Shown in pieces: positions 16,311 to 24,027 of a stretch of DNA of 64,000 nucleotides. Origin of the DNA: Psychrobacter piscatorii (GTDB lineage Bacteria; Pseudomonadota; Gammaproteobacteria; Pseudomonadales; Moraxellaceae); NCBI RefSeq assembly GCF_904846415.1, contig NZ_CAJHAR010000012.1:1-64000 (forward strand), given 5' to 3'. A program made the position numbers and the translations under genes. The notes below the pieces were generated by a model, which was not told where the DNA came from, did no database searches, and saw only the letters and a program-made list of their open reading frames with translations. Each line of letters opens with the position of its first letter. Position 1 is the stretch's first letter.

Positions 16311-16545
16311 AATTATATTAAATCAAATACTTACGTATATAGTTCGAATTCCTCCTTCACCGCCAATCTTATAAAATCGTCTCAAATATCAGCTTTCCCA
16401 CCTTGCCCCCAATATTCCTGAATACTCTATATATATAACGCGTCTAGCGTTTTTTTTATGCTTGTTATTTACCTATAGATAATATTTCAATTCTGAATGA
16501 TTCAGCCGTGTCGATGATATTGGCTCATGATGAGAAATATTGCAT

Positions 16546-16581
16546 AAAAAAGCCCCAAACTACTAAAAAGTCGCTTGGAGC
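16546..16581 (-). terminator. Rho-independent terminator of the PepSY gene
   Basis: On the minus strand GCTCCAA pairs with TTGGGGC across a 16-nt loop and six T follow. It lies just behind the PepSY gene stop. Confidence 0.6.
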
Positions 16582-16607
16582 AAAAAATTGATATCGTCTA
16601 TCAATGA

Positions 16608-17168
16608 TTAATCGTCATAAACCACATGACTACTCAAAACCTTACCCGTCATGCTATCGACCACAACATCGTAGATTTGATTGCCTTTACCAATTTCAAC
16701 CTTATAAATAGGTTTACCATAATCCATATCAAATTCGGCTTCCAGCACCGTGCCATTTAGCGTTGTATTGGCACTTTTTATGGCTTGTGGCAGGCTAGTT
16801 TTTGCTTGCTTCATGGTGTTATATTCAGCCAAATCTTCTTTATCTAAACGCTCTCTCTCATCTTGTATCACTTTACCTGTATTGGCATTGACGATGACCT
16901 CTTGCTCGTTGTTATTGGCAATAATTTTAATCTCATAATGGTTATCTTCCATACGGTCTTCTTGATCAAAGCCTGCACTAATAATATTACCTGCTACCGT
17001 CTTATTCGCGAGAATCATCGCTTGCTCTAAGCTGATTTTACTCTGTGATGCCGCGACGGTTTCATTCATTGACGTAGCAGCTTGGCTCAATGGAATAGCA
17101 GCCGCGCTAAGGGTAGCGACACTCAATGCTACTGCTAATGATTTTTTTAATGTTGATATGTTTTTCAT
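16608..17168 (-). CDS. Exported protein with two PepSY domains
   Basis: This 186-aa protein has a signal peptide (hydrophobic LAVALSVATLSAAA, cut after SQA at residue 30). Two PepSY repeats follow: about 45-108 (ISLEQAMILANKTV to VNANTGKVIQDERE) and about 122-183 (TSLPQAIKSANTTL to VDSMTGKVLSSHVV). PepSY domains occur in the periplasm and are linked to protease inhibition or, in similar small proteins, to metal- or stress-sensing systems. It has no cysteines. No two-component regulator is adjacent, so its partner is unknown. The ATG follows AAGG. It is monocistronic with its own terminator (16546-16581). Confidence 0.85.
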   Translation of the reverse strand: MKNISTLKKSLAVALSVATLSAAAIPLSQAATSMNETVAASQSKISLEQAMILANKTVAGNIISAGFDQEDRMEDNHYEIKIIANNNEQEVIVNANTGKVIQDERERLDKEDLAEYNTMKQAKTSLPQAIKSANTTLNGTVLEAEFDMDYGKPIYKVEIGKGNQIYDVVVDSMTGKVLSSHVVYDD

Positions 17169-17391
17169 AATAAGGCCTTCAGGTTTTCCAGATATGTTAT
17201 CGAGATCGTTATTTATTGAAATAATGTCGTGAAAGATAGTGACACAGTCCGCCGCGTCCTGTCTAAATAATTTATGCTGATAAAAAGTAACTTATGTTGT
17301 GTTTACAAGGTAAAATATTTTGTAACTATGTCAAAGCGTGGCCAAATTGTTTACTACTTTTCGAAATATAGAGTTTATCAAAAGAGAGGTC

Positions 17392-17535
17392 ATGGTCAAA
17401 CTACTCTGCATTGTATTAACGGTAATTGGCTTGGCATTCCTCATCGGCGGCGCTGCCTCGACGATCGCTGCCAAGATTAATTTTGGTATAGAGTTACTGT
17501 TGTTGATCAACACGGAAGTTATCACAGATAGTTGA
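17392..17535 (+). pseudogene. Truncated copy of the YdcF-family N-terminus
   Basis: A 47-codon frame with a good ribosome-binding site (AGAGAGG) encodes a hydrophobic peptide. It aligns with the first 45 residues of the intact YdcF protein at 26328: both begin with M-x-x-LL, share a VLTV(I/L)G core and have an identical KINFG at about residues 28-33. After that the frame becomes unrelated and stops. It could be expressed as a single-span peptide, but it looks like the decayed or truncated start of a duplicated ydcF-like gene. Confidence 0.6.
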
Positions 17536-17860
17536 AGACAGCTTCGTTAATGTTGTCTTGATTGATTTGGGTGAGCATTGAGGCGCTTTAGATACTTTTT
17601 AAAATGGTGAATAGTTGTAGCGAATAATGATACTTCGATTGCCTCATTTTTTATAAATATAGTGTGCATTGCCATTTCGAATAAGGCTCAAAACGCTGCA
17701 ATCTTATGGTTAATGAAGATACTGGTTTTTTGAATATCACATGTGAGCAAAACGTAAATTCTATTGTAGCGACACTGTTAAAACCGAAAATTTGTTTTGC
17801 AATTAACCATAGCTTTATCTATGATTATTTTCTTACGGGAAACTAACGATAGGTAACAAT
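17536..17860. other. Gene-free stretch before the lipoprotein gene
   Basis: These 325 bases have no plausible gene. They may hold the decayed rest of the truncated YdcF copy and the promoter of the lipoprotein gene. No terminator or repeat stands out. Confidence 0.45.
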
Positions 17861-18757
17861 ATGAAAATCAATAAGCTATACGCAGGGATCGCCTTGGCAA
17901 GTACAATGATATTGACAGGGTGCGGTGATGATAACGAGGTCGGCCCTACCGTTAATAACGAATTGGACTATACAGTTTTTGATCCTTTCACCGATATGTC
18001 AAATGATGAATATCAAGATGGCTGGGGCAAGCTCGCGTACAAACTCAGTAATAATGGCTTGATACAAACAATCTTTACTGTGGTAGGAAGCTCACCTACT
18101 GCTTATCAAAATAGTAGAAGCGACGATGATGAGCTGGAATATTACGCTGGCAAAAACGCGTTCGCTGCTGTTCCTGAAAATTTTGACAGTAAGTTTTATA
18201 AAATCAACTTCGTTGATAGCGATACCTTTACACTAAAAGTTCAGTCAAATAATTCAACTTTTAACTCTACTTATGACATTGCTACTCTTGACCTTACGGG
18301 CGTAGGCAAGCAACCACGCAATGCTACTACTGGTATAGATACTGATTTAGATTATTTCCCTGATGGATTTAATGCCACTTTTCCTAGTGGCTCTCAATGC
18401 TATATATTTTTAGAAACACCCAATCAAACTTTCTATACTTTTTCTGAAGATGAGGATGAAGGTAGCATGACTATAGATGAGTGGATTACTAACCAGCAAG
18501 AATGGTATACAGTCACTAATGTTGTCAAAGAATATGTCGGACTCAATAATGAGCTACCAGCTGTTAGATATACTGACGAAGATGGCGATATTATTGCCGC
18601 TATTAGATACAACGGTTTGATATACAGCGCTTCATATAGTCAGGAAGGAATCCAAGAAAAAGAAAACACTGATCCTGGTGTTTCAGAAGTTTACTGTAAT
18701 CAGTATAACGATGTAGCGACTAAATTCTTGGAAACACAAATCAAGGCTAATTATTAA
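17861..18757 (+). CDS. Putative outer-membrane lipoprotein of unknown function
   Basis: This 298-aa protein has a clear lipoprotein signal: positively charged start, hydrophobic helix and lipobox LTGC with the acylated Cys at residue 21. The residue after Cys is Gly, not Asp, so export to the outer membrane is expected. The mature part is very acidic (many DDE runs, e.g. SEDEDEGSMTIDEW) with few cysteines, as in surface or periplasmic proteins of marine and cold-adapted bacteria. No enzyme motif is visible. It is transcribed alone and ends in a strong terminator (18802-18835). Function is unknown. Confidence 0.75.
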   Translation: MKINKLYAGIALASTMILTGCGDDNEVGPTVNNELDYTVFDPFTDMSNDEYQDGWGKLAYKLSNNGLIQTIFTVVGSSPTAYQNSRSDDDELEYYAGKNAFAAVPENFDSKFYKINFVDSDTFTLKVQSNNSTFNSTYDIATLDLTGVGKQPRNATTGIDTDLDYFPDGFNATFPSGSQCYIFLETPNQTFYTFSEDEDEGSMTIDEWITNQQEWYTVTNVVKEYVGLNNELPAVRYTDEDGDIIAAIRYNGLIYSASYSQEGIQEKENTDPGVSEVYCNQYNDVATKFLETQIKANY

Positions 18758-18801
18758 TATTAGCTGTGAATTGAGACCTAGCTACTTGTATACATTAAGA
18801 C

Positions 18802-18835
18802 AAAAAATAGCGCCTACAATGGGCGCTATTTTTTT
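18802..18835 (+). terminator. Rho-independent terminator of the lipoprotein gene
   Basis: A 13-bp stem (AAAAAATAGCGCC with GGCGCTATTTTTT) and a 7-nt loop, then T; likely bidirectional. Confidence 0.85.
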
Positions 18836-18931
18836 ATATTACGACACTGCGTAAGTATTCGAGAATTAGCACAGATGACCAAACTCTATTGAGTAGATAT
18901 TTTATCGTTCAAAAGATCGATCAAACGTTTA

Positions 18932-19648
18932 TTACTTTTTGATTAAGGTATAGGCCACGTTGGTATCATCCAACTGCACTAAAGACGCCAGTCTGGCTGA
19001 TAGCGGATCTTTATTTTCGATGGCCGTTAAGATTGCTTTGTGCCTTGGCAGTGAATGCGTTTGTAAGTTAGGTCTTAAGCTGGTCAGCTTAATAGATTGT
19101 TGTAGCGGTAATACCAACATTTTTGACATATAAGCCAGTAGGTCATTATGTGTGGCCTTGGCAATGGCAAGATGGAATTCTATGTCAGGTTGCATAAATT
19201 CTTCTGCATTAGTCGCCTTTTCCATGCCTTCATACGCTGTTTTGATCTGTAAAATATCGTCATCGGTTGCAGTGGTAGCAGCAATATACGCCATCTCAGG
19301 CTCTAACACACGTCGAACGGTCGATAAGGTTTTGAAAAAATCATTCTCTGGTGTAGATTCAATCAACCAAAATAGCACATCTGGATCAAGCATATGCCAT
19401 TCGTCTTTGGGACGCACGACCGTACCGACTTTGGGACGCGAGTATGTCAGACCTTTAGAGTTCAGTACCCGTATGGCTTCACGAGAGACAGGACGGCTGA
19501 CCTGAAACTCCTCACACAGCTCATCTGAAGAGGGTAGTTTTTCGTTTTCAGGAAAATGACCAGAAACGATTTTTAGACCCAATTGTTGAACAATTAATGC
19601 ATGTTGGCTTTTGCTTGGAACGGGGTTTTTGTAGTCGGCAGTGCTCAT
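18932..19648 (-). CDS. FadR-subfamily GntR transcriptional regulator of the sugar-acid cluster
   Basis: This 238-aa protein has a GntR winged helix (residues about 15-75, with SSDELCEEFQVSRPVSREAI) and a C-terminal FCD domain (about 95-225). The FCD domain carries the metal-ligand pattern D-x-x-x-H (PDIEFHLAIAKATHNDL) and a later LPRHKAI histidine. FCD proteins usually bind a carboxylic-acid effector and repress the adjacent catabolic genes. It lies behind the dehydratase on the minus strand, 101 bases apart. Two TNGTNNNACNA-type operators (21499-21509, 21571-21581) in the dehydratase-transporter gap fit its subfamily. The ligand, probably a pentonate or its keto-deoxy product, is inferred. 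Confidence 0.85.
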   Translation of the reverse strand: MSTADYKNPVPSKSQHALIVQQLGLKIVSGHFPENEKLPSSDELCEEFQVSRPVSREAIRVLNSKGLTYSRPKVGTVVRPKDEWHMLDPDVLFWLIESTPENDFFKTLSTVRRVLEPEMAYIAATTATDDDILQIKTAYEGMEKATNAEEFMQPDIEFHLAIAKATHNDLLAYMSKMLVLPLQQSIKLTSLRPNLQTHSLPRHKAILTAIENKDPLSARLASLVQLDDTNVAYTLIKK

Positions 19649-19683
19649 ATATTATCGTTACTCATATTTGACACTAGTATGTT

Positions 19684-19717
19684 ATAGAAGACCTTATCAA
19701 TAAACAAGGTCTTCTAT
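19684..19717. other. Strong hairpin between dehydratase and regulator genes
   Basis: A perfect 12-bp stem (arms 19684-19695 and 19706-19717) closes a 10-nt loop. On the minus strand it has no T-tract; on the plus strand it is followed by ATTTT. It may reduce read-through into the regulator or protect the dehydratase mRNA end. Confidence 0.5.
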
Positions 19718-19749
19718 TTTGCATAAACTAGTGCCAATTTTTGAGCAAA

Positions 19750-21483
19750 TTAGTGCGAATGACGAGGTACCTCAGAACCGCGACAACCGACCAGAAAATC
19801 AAAATCACAGCCTTCATCCGCTTGTAGCACATGCTTAACATAGAGTTCGCGATAGCCGCCAATAAAGTTGGGTGTCGGTGGTGGTGGTAAATTCGCTAAG
19901 CGCTGCTGTAGTTCTTCATTGCTGACATCTAAATGCAACTTACCTGCGTAGGCATCAAGCTCAATAAAATCACCGTTTTGTACCGCAGCTAATGGTCCGC
20001 CTGCGCGAGCTTCTGGTGCTACATGTAGTACCACGCTACCATACGCAGTACCACTCATACGCGCATCAGAGATTCGTAGCATGTCTGTGATCCCTTTTTC
20101 CAGCAGCTTGGGCGGCAGTCCCATATTGCCGACTTCCGCCATACCTGGGTACCCTTTAGGGCCTGCGTTTTGGAGTACCAAAATACAGGTTTCATCGACA
20201 TCTAAATCTGGATCTACAATACGGGCTTTATAGTCATCAAGGTCTTCAAATACCACGGCACGACCACGATGTTTCATCAGTTCCGCTGAGGCGGCAGATG
20301 GTTTGAGCACGGCCCCTTTTGGTGCTAGATTGCCATGTAAGATGCACATTCCACCATCTCTACTCAGTGGATTGTCCACTTGACGAATGACCTCATCATT
20401 ATAGATAGGCGAGCTTTGACAGTTCTCCCAAATGCTTTGTCCGTTCGCAGTCAGTGCTTGCGGATGCGGCAGCAAATTGTGCTCACCCATACGGCGCAGT
20501 ACTGCAGGCAAACCACCGCTATAATAAAACTCTTCCATCAAAAATCGTCCTGACGGCTGCAAATCCACAATGGTAGGCATACCGCGACCAATGCGATTCC
20601 AATCTTCTAGCTCTAAATCAACACCAATACGCCCAGCAATGGCTTTTAAATGAATTACCGCATTGGTTGATCCACCAATAGCGGCGTTGACTTTAATCGC
20701 ATTCTCAAATGCTTCTTTGGTTAAAATTTTAGATAATGTCAAATCTTCTTTGACCATGTCAACGATACGCATACCTGATAAATGCGCCAAAACATAACGG
20801 CGCGAGTCCACGGCTGGAATAGCGGCATTGTGTGGTAAAGAGGTCCCTAAAGCTTCAGCCATACAGGCCATTGTCGAAGCTGTGCCCATCGTATTACAGG
20901 TACCCGCTGAGCGTGACATGCCTGATTCTGCAGATAAAAATTCATTGAGATCAATCTTGCCAGCCTTTAGCTCTTCATGCATTTGCCAGACAATGGTACC
21001 CGCGCCAATATCTTTTCCTTTATGTTTGCCATTTAGCATCGGCCCGCCAGTGACGACAATGGCAGGAACATCACAACTGGCCGCACCCATCAGTAACGCA
21101 GGTGTGGTTTTATCACAGCCTGTTAATAGCACAACCCCATCCATCGGGTTACCGCGAATCGCTTCTTCTACATCCATACTCGCTAAATTACGCGTCAGCA
21201 TCGCCGTCGGGCGTAGGTTAGATTCTCCATTAGAGAAAACAGGAAATTCAACAGGATATCCACCCGCTTCTAAAATACCTTTTTTTACATGCTCAGCGAT
21301 TTTGCGGAAATGGGCGTTACATGGGGTCAATTCTGACCACGTATTACAAATACCGATAATGGGTCTACCATCAAACTCATGATCTGGAATACCTTGATTT
21401 TTCATCCAGCTACGGTACATAAATCCATTTTTATCCGCCGTTCCAAACCAAGCTGCCGAGCGTAGTGGCTTCTTTTTTGACAT
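19750..21483 (-). CDS. IlvD/Edd-family sugar-acid dehydratase (probable L-arabinonate / D-xylonate dehydratase)
   Basis: This 577-aa enzyme belongs to the IlvD/Edd family, which removes water from 2,3-dihydroxy acids using an iron-sulfur cluster and Mg2+. Three cluster cysteines are present: C55 (ELTPCNAHF), C123 (LLTGCDKTTP) and C196 (SAGTCNTMG), as in the [2Fe-2S] L-arabinonate dehydratases. Length and the C-terminal part also fit the pentonate group better than branched-chain IlvD (about 610 aa). It would produce 2-keto-3-deoxy-pentonate. It diverges from the transporter at 21700, with an operator just upstream of its start codon. The exact substrate cannot be fixed from sequence alone. 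Confidence 0.85.
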   Translation of the reverse strand: MSKKKPLRSAAWFGTADKNGFMYRSWMKNQGIPDHEFDGRPIIGICNTWSELTPCNAHFRKIAEHVKKGILEAGGYPVEFPVFSNGESNLRPTAMLTRNLASMDVEEAIRGNPMDGVVLLTGCDKTTPALLMGAASCDVPAIVVTGGPMLNGKHKGKDIGAGTIVWQMHEELKAGKIDLNEFLSAESGMSRSAGTCNTMGTASTMACMAEALGTSLPHNAAIPAVDSRRYVLAHLSGMRIVDMVKEDLTLSKILTKEAFENAIKVNAAIGGSTNAVIHLKAIAGRIGVDLELEDWNRIGRGMPTIVDLQPSGRFLMEEFYYSGGLPAVLRRMGEHNLLPHPQALTANGQSIWENCQSSPIYNDEVIRQVDNPLSRDGGMCILHGNLAPKGAVLKPSAASAELMKHRGRAVVFEDLDDYKARIVDPDLDVDETCILVLQNAGPKGYPGMAEVGNMGLPPKLLEKGITDMLRISDARMSGTAYGSVVLHVAPEARAGGPLAAVQNGDFIELDAYAGKLHLDVSNEELQQRLANLPPPPTPNFIGGYRELYVKHVLQADEGCDFDFLVGCRGSEVPRHSH

Positions 21484-21497
21484 CTCTATATCCTTAT

Positions 21498-21510
21498 ATA
21501 GTAATACTAT
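21498..21510. promoter_or_regulatory. Predicted FadR/GntR operator upstream of the dehydratase
   Basis: ATAGTAATACTAT is a 5-bp palindrome around a 3-bp centre and matches the FadR-subfamily consensus TNGTNNNACNA. It ends 14 bases before the dehydratase start codon, where binding would block transcription. Confidence 0.65.
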
Positions 21511-21558
21511 TTAAATAATATTAATCAAAATACACTAAAAACAATCTTTTTAAAAGGG

Positions 21559-21587
21559 TTTACATTTAAATAGTATTACTATATTTT
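21559..21587 (+). promoter_or_regulatory. Predicted promoter of the transporter operon
   Basis: TTTACA (21559-21564) and TATTTT (21582-21587) are 17 bases apart. The second operator lies in the spacer, a classic repressor position. Confidence 0.45.
21570..21582. promoter_or_regulatory. Predicted FadR/GntR operator upstream of the MFS gene
   Basis: ATAGTATTACTAT matches the same consensus. Its centre is 72 bases from the other operator, about seven helical turns, so both could be bridged by a repressor tetramer or bound independently. Confidence 0.65.
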
Positions 21588-21699
21588 AGTTAAAGCTTTT
21601 ATACATTATTTCAGTTATCGACTGATAACACCCTTAATTACAGATAATTTCTCTTTGGCATGATGCCTGAGAATTACCACATGGAACGTGGAGTCGGAT

Positions 21700-23007
21700 A
21701 TGGATTTCGAAAAGAACGTTATACGAACAGTGACCTACAGATTAATCCCTGCATTAATTTTGCTTTATGTGGTCGCTTATATTGATCGCGGTGCAGTCGG
21801 CTTTGCCCATCTACATATGGGCGCTGATGTTGGTATCGGCGACGCCGCTTATGGATTTGGCGCAGGCTTATTCTTTATTGGTTACTTCATGTTTGAGGTG
21901 CCCAGTAACTTGCTATTGGCCAAGTTTGGAGCACGTAAGTGGTTCACTCGCATTTTATTGACATGGGGTTTGATCACCATGGCGATGGCGCTTATACAAG
22001 GCCCTAAGAGCTTCTATGCGCTTAGGTTCTTACTCGGTGTTGCTGAGGCAGGTTTTTTCCCTGGCGTTCTATATTTGATTACCCAATGGTTTCCAGTGCG
22101 TCATCGCGGCAAAATTATGGGCATGTTTGTACTGTCACAACCTATTGCAATGGTAATTGCAGGGCCATTATCCGGTGCCTTACTCGGTATGGATGGCATG
22201 GCAAACATGCATGGCTGGCAATGGTTATTCATAGCTGTCGGCTTACCTGCTGTTCTTTTGGCGCTACCCACGTACTTATATTTGCCAGATGATATTAAAA
22301 CAGCCAACTGGTTAACTGCAGAGCAAAAAAGTTGGTTGCAAAATGAATTGGTTAAAGATGAGTCTGAATATAAGCAAACAAGGCATGCCAACCCTTTACA
22401 TGCGCTAAAAGACAAACGTGTGTTACTCCTTGCGCTGTATTACCTACCTGTCACCTTGAGTATTTATGGTTTAAATCTATGGCTACCCACGATTATCAAG
22501 CAGTTTGGTGGTGGCAGTGATTTACAAGTTGGTTTTTTATCAAGTATTCCGTATCTGTTTGGGGTCGTCGGTCTGTTAATTATTCCACGCAGTACAGATC
22601 GCTTGGATGATCGCTATGGGCATCTTGGTTTTCTTTATGCGGTAGGTGCTTTTGCCATGTTCTTAAGTGCTTGGCTCACCTCGCCTGTCTTGCAATTGGT
22701 TGCTCTATCTGCCGTCGCTTTTTGCTTATTTTCGACAACGGCTGTTTTTTGGACACTACCAGGCCGCTTCTTAACAGGCAGTAGTGCGGCAGCTGGTATT
22801 GCCTTGATCAACTCAGTAGGTAACTTGGGCGGTTATTTGGGACCTTATGGCATTGGCTTATTAAAGGAATACACAGGCCATATGGCAGCAGGCTTGTATT
22901 TTCTCTCTGTGGTAATGGTATTTGGCTTGATTTTGACTTATTTCGTCTATGCCAAGTTTGAAAAAAAGAAATCTGAAAAAACAACCGTTAGCGAACAAGC
23001 ATACTAA
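21700..23007 (+). CDS. MFS transporter, anion:cation symporter type (sugar-acid uptake)
   Basis: This 435-aa inner-membrane protein has the 12-helix major facilitator plan of the ACS group (GudP, GarP, ExuT-like). The first helix ends in YIDRGAVGFAHLHMG, and the loop-2 motif lies in FGARKWFTRI. A polar central loop (about 200-240) precedes the second six-helix bundle. It probably imports a hexuronate, aldarate or pentonate anion with protons. The start is the ATG at 21700, preceded by GGAG at six bases; a GTG at 21688 in the same frame is less likely. It is the first gene of a three-gene run with the FAH protein and the aldehyde dehydrogenase, and its promoter carries an operator. Confidence 0.85.
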   Translation: MDFEKNVIRTVTYRLIPALILLYVVAYIDRGAVGFAHLHMGADVGIGDAAYGFGAGLFFIGYFMFEVPSNLLLAKFGARKWFTRILLTWGLITMAMALIQGPKSFYALRFLLGVAEAGFFPGVLYLITQWFPVRHRGKIMGMFVLSQPIAMVIAGPLSGALLGMDGMANMHGWQWLFIAVGLPAVLLALPTYLYLPDDIKTANWLTAEQKSWLQNELVKDESEYKQTRHANPLHALKDKRVLLLALYYLPVTLSIYGLNLWLPTIIKQFGGGSDLQVGFLSSIPYLFGVVGLLIIPRSTDRLDDRYGHLGFLYAVGAFAMFLSAWLTSPVLQLVALSAVAFCLFSTTAVFWTLPGRFLTGSSAAAGIALINSVGNLGGYLGPYGIGLLKEYTGHMAAGLYFLSVVMVFGLILTYFVYAKFEKKKSEKTTVSEQAY

Positions 23008-23018
23008 GGACATTACTT

Positions 23019-24017
23019 ATGAACATCATTCAATTTGAAACCCAAGATCAGCAGCGCGCGGTTGGCATTGTCGAAAACAATACTGTCAAGCCAATCAATC
23101 AGGTGACGACGGTTCGAGACTTAGCATTAATGGCAATCGAAAACACACTGAGCCTAGAGCAACAAATCGAACAATTAGGCTTTGCCGCTGAGAACTATGA
23201 ATACGCACAATTATTAGACAACTTACAGGTACTTGCGCCTTTAGATCATCCAGATACCGCACATTGTTTTGTCTCAGGGACGGGTTTGACCCATCTAGGC
23301 TCAGCGTCTACTCGTGACAAAATGCACCAGCAGAATTCAGCTGATACCGCATCAGTAACCGACACCATGCGTATATTCCAGTTAGGGATTGAAAAAGGTA
23401 AACCTACTGACGGTGAGGTGGGCGCCCAACCTGAATGGTTCTATAAAGGCGATGGCTCTATTGTGGTTCGTCCTGGTGCCGACCTGCCGATGCCTAATTT
23501 TGCAGAGGATGGCGGCGAAGAACCTGAAATTGTAGGTCTGTATGTGATTGGTCCAGATTCAAAACCCTATCGAATTGGCTTTGCCATGGGTAATGAGTTT
23601 TCTGATCACATTATGGAACGTCGCAACTACTTATATCTTGCACATTCTAAATTACGTTTTTGCAGTTATGGGCCAGAGTTACGCACAGGTGAGCTGCCAA
23701 AGCATTTGGTCGGTGCCAGTCGCCTACGCCGTGATGGTGACGTGATTTGGGAAAAAGAATTTTTATCAGGTGAAGACAATATGTGTCACAGCCTAACCAA
23801 TCTTGAATACCACCATTTTAAATATCAGCAATTCGTAAAACCAGGTGATGTACATGTTCATTATTTTGGTACGGCGACGCTGTCATTTGCAGACGGTATG
23901 CAAACCCAAGTCGGTGATGAGTTTGAGATTGAGATGAAAGAATTTGGTCATTCTTTAAAAAATAAAATTACACATACTCAACCTGAACTACCCATTGGTT
24001 CAGTTAAAACACTCTAA
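23019..24017 (+). CDS. FAH-superfamily protein, GguC/AraD1-like (putative 2-keto-3-deoxy-pentonate dehydratase)
   Basis: This 332-aa protein has the fumarylacetoacetate-hydrolase fold: metal-binding acidic residues in EDGGEEPEIVGLYVIG and the following GFAMGNEFSDH. It resembles the GguC/AraD1 group found in L-arabinose and related operons; XylX of the Weimberg pathway is in the same superfamily. The expected job is dehydration of 2-keto-3-deoxy-L-arabonate (or -D-xylonate) to 2-oxoglutarate semialdehyde. Position directly between the transporter and the semialdehyde dehydrogenase supports this. The gene begins 11 bases after the transporter stop, and the next begins 10 bases after its own stop, so all three are co-transcribed. 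Function is inferred from family and context. Confidence 0.75.
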   Translation: MNIIQFETQDQQRAVGIVENNTVKPINQVTTVRDLALMAIENTLSLEQQIEQLGFAAENYEYAQLLDNLQVLAPLDHPDTAHCFVSGTGLTHLGSASTRDKMHQQNSADTASVTDTMRIFQLGIEKGKPTDGEVGAQPEWFYKGDGSIVVRPGADLPMPNFAEDGGEEPEIVGLYVIGPDSKPYRIGFAMGNEFSDHIMERRNYLYLAHSKLRFCSYGPELRTGELPKHLVGASRLRRDGDVIWEKEFLSGEDNMCHSLTNLEYHHFKYQQFVKPGDVHVHYFGTATLSFADGMQTQVGDEFEIEMKEFGHSLKNKITHTQPELPIGSVKTL

Positions 24018-24027
24018 GGAGAATATT

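Larger units (their letters stand above)
16122..16607. other. Mostly gene-free stretch with one possible tiny gene
   Basis: This AT-rich stretch of 486 bases contains a possible 45-codon membrane-protein frame (16173-16310) and the minus-strand terminator of the PepSY gene (16546-16581). I see nothing else convincing. Confidence 0.5.
21497..21583. repeat. Perfect 20-bp inverted repeat in the divergent control region
   Basis: The 20 bases at 21497-21516 are the exact reverse complement of 21564-21583, 47 bases apart. Each arm contains one FadR-type operator, so the repeat places one site in front of each divergent gene. Confidence 0.85.
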
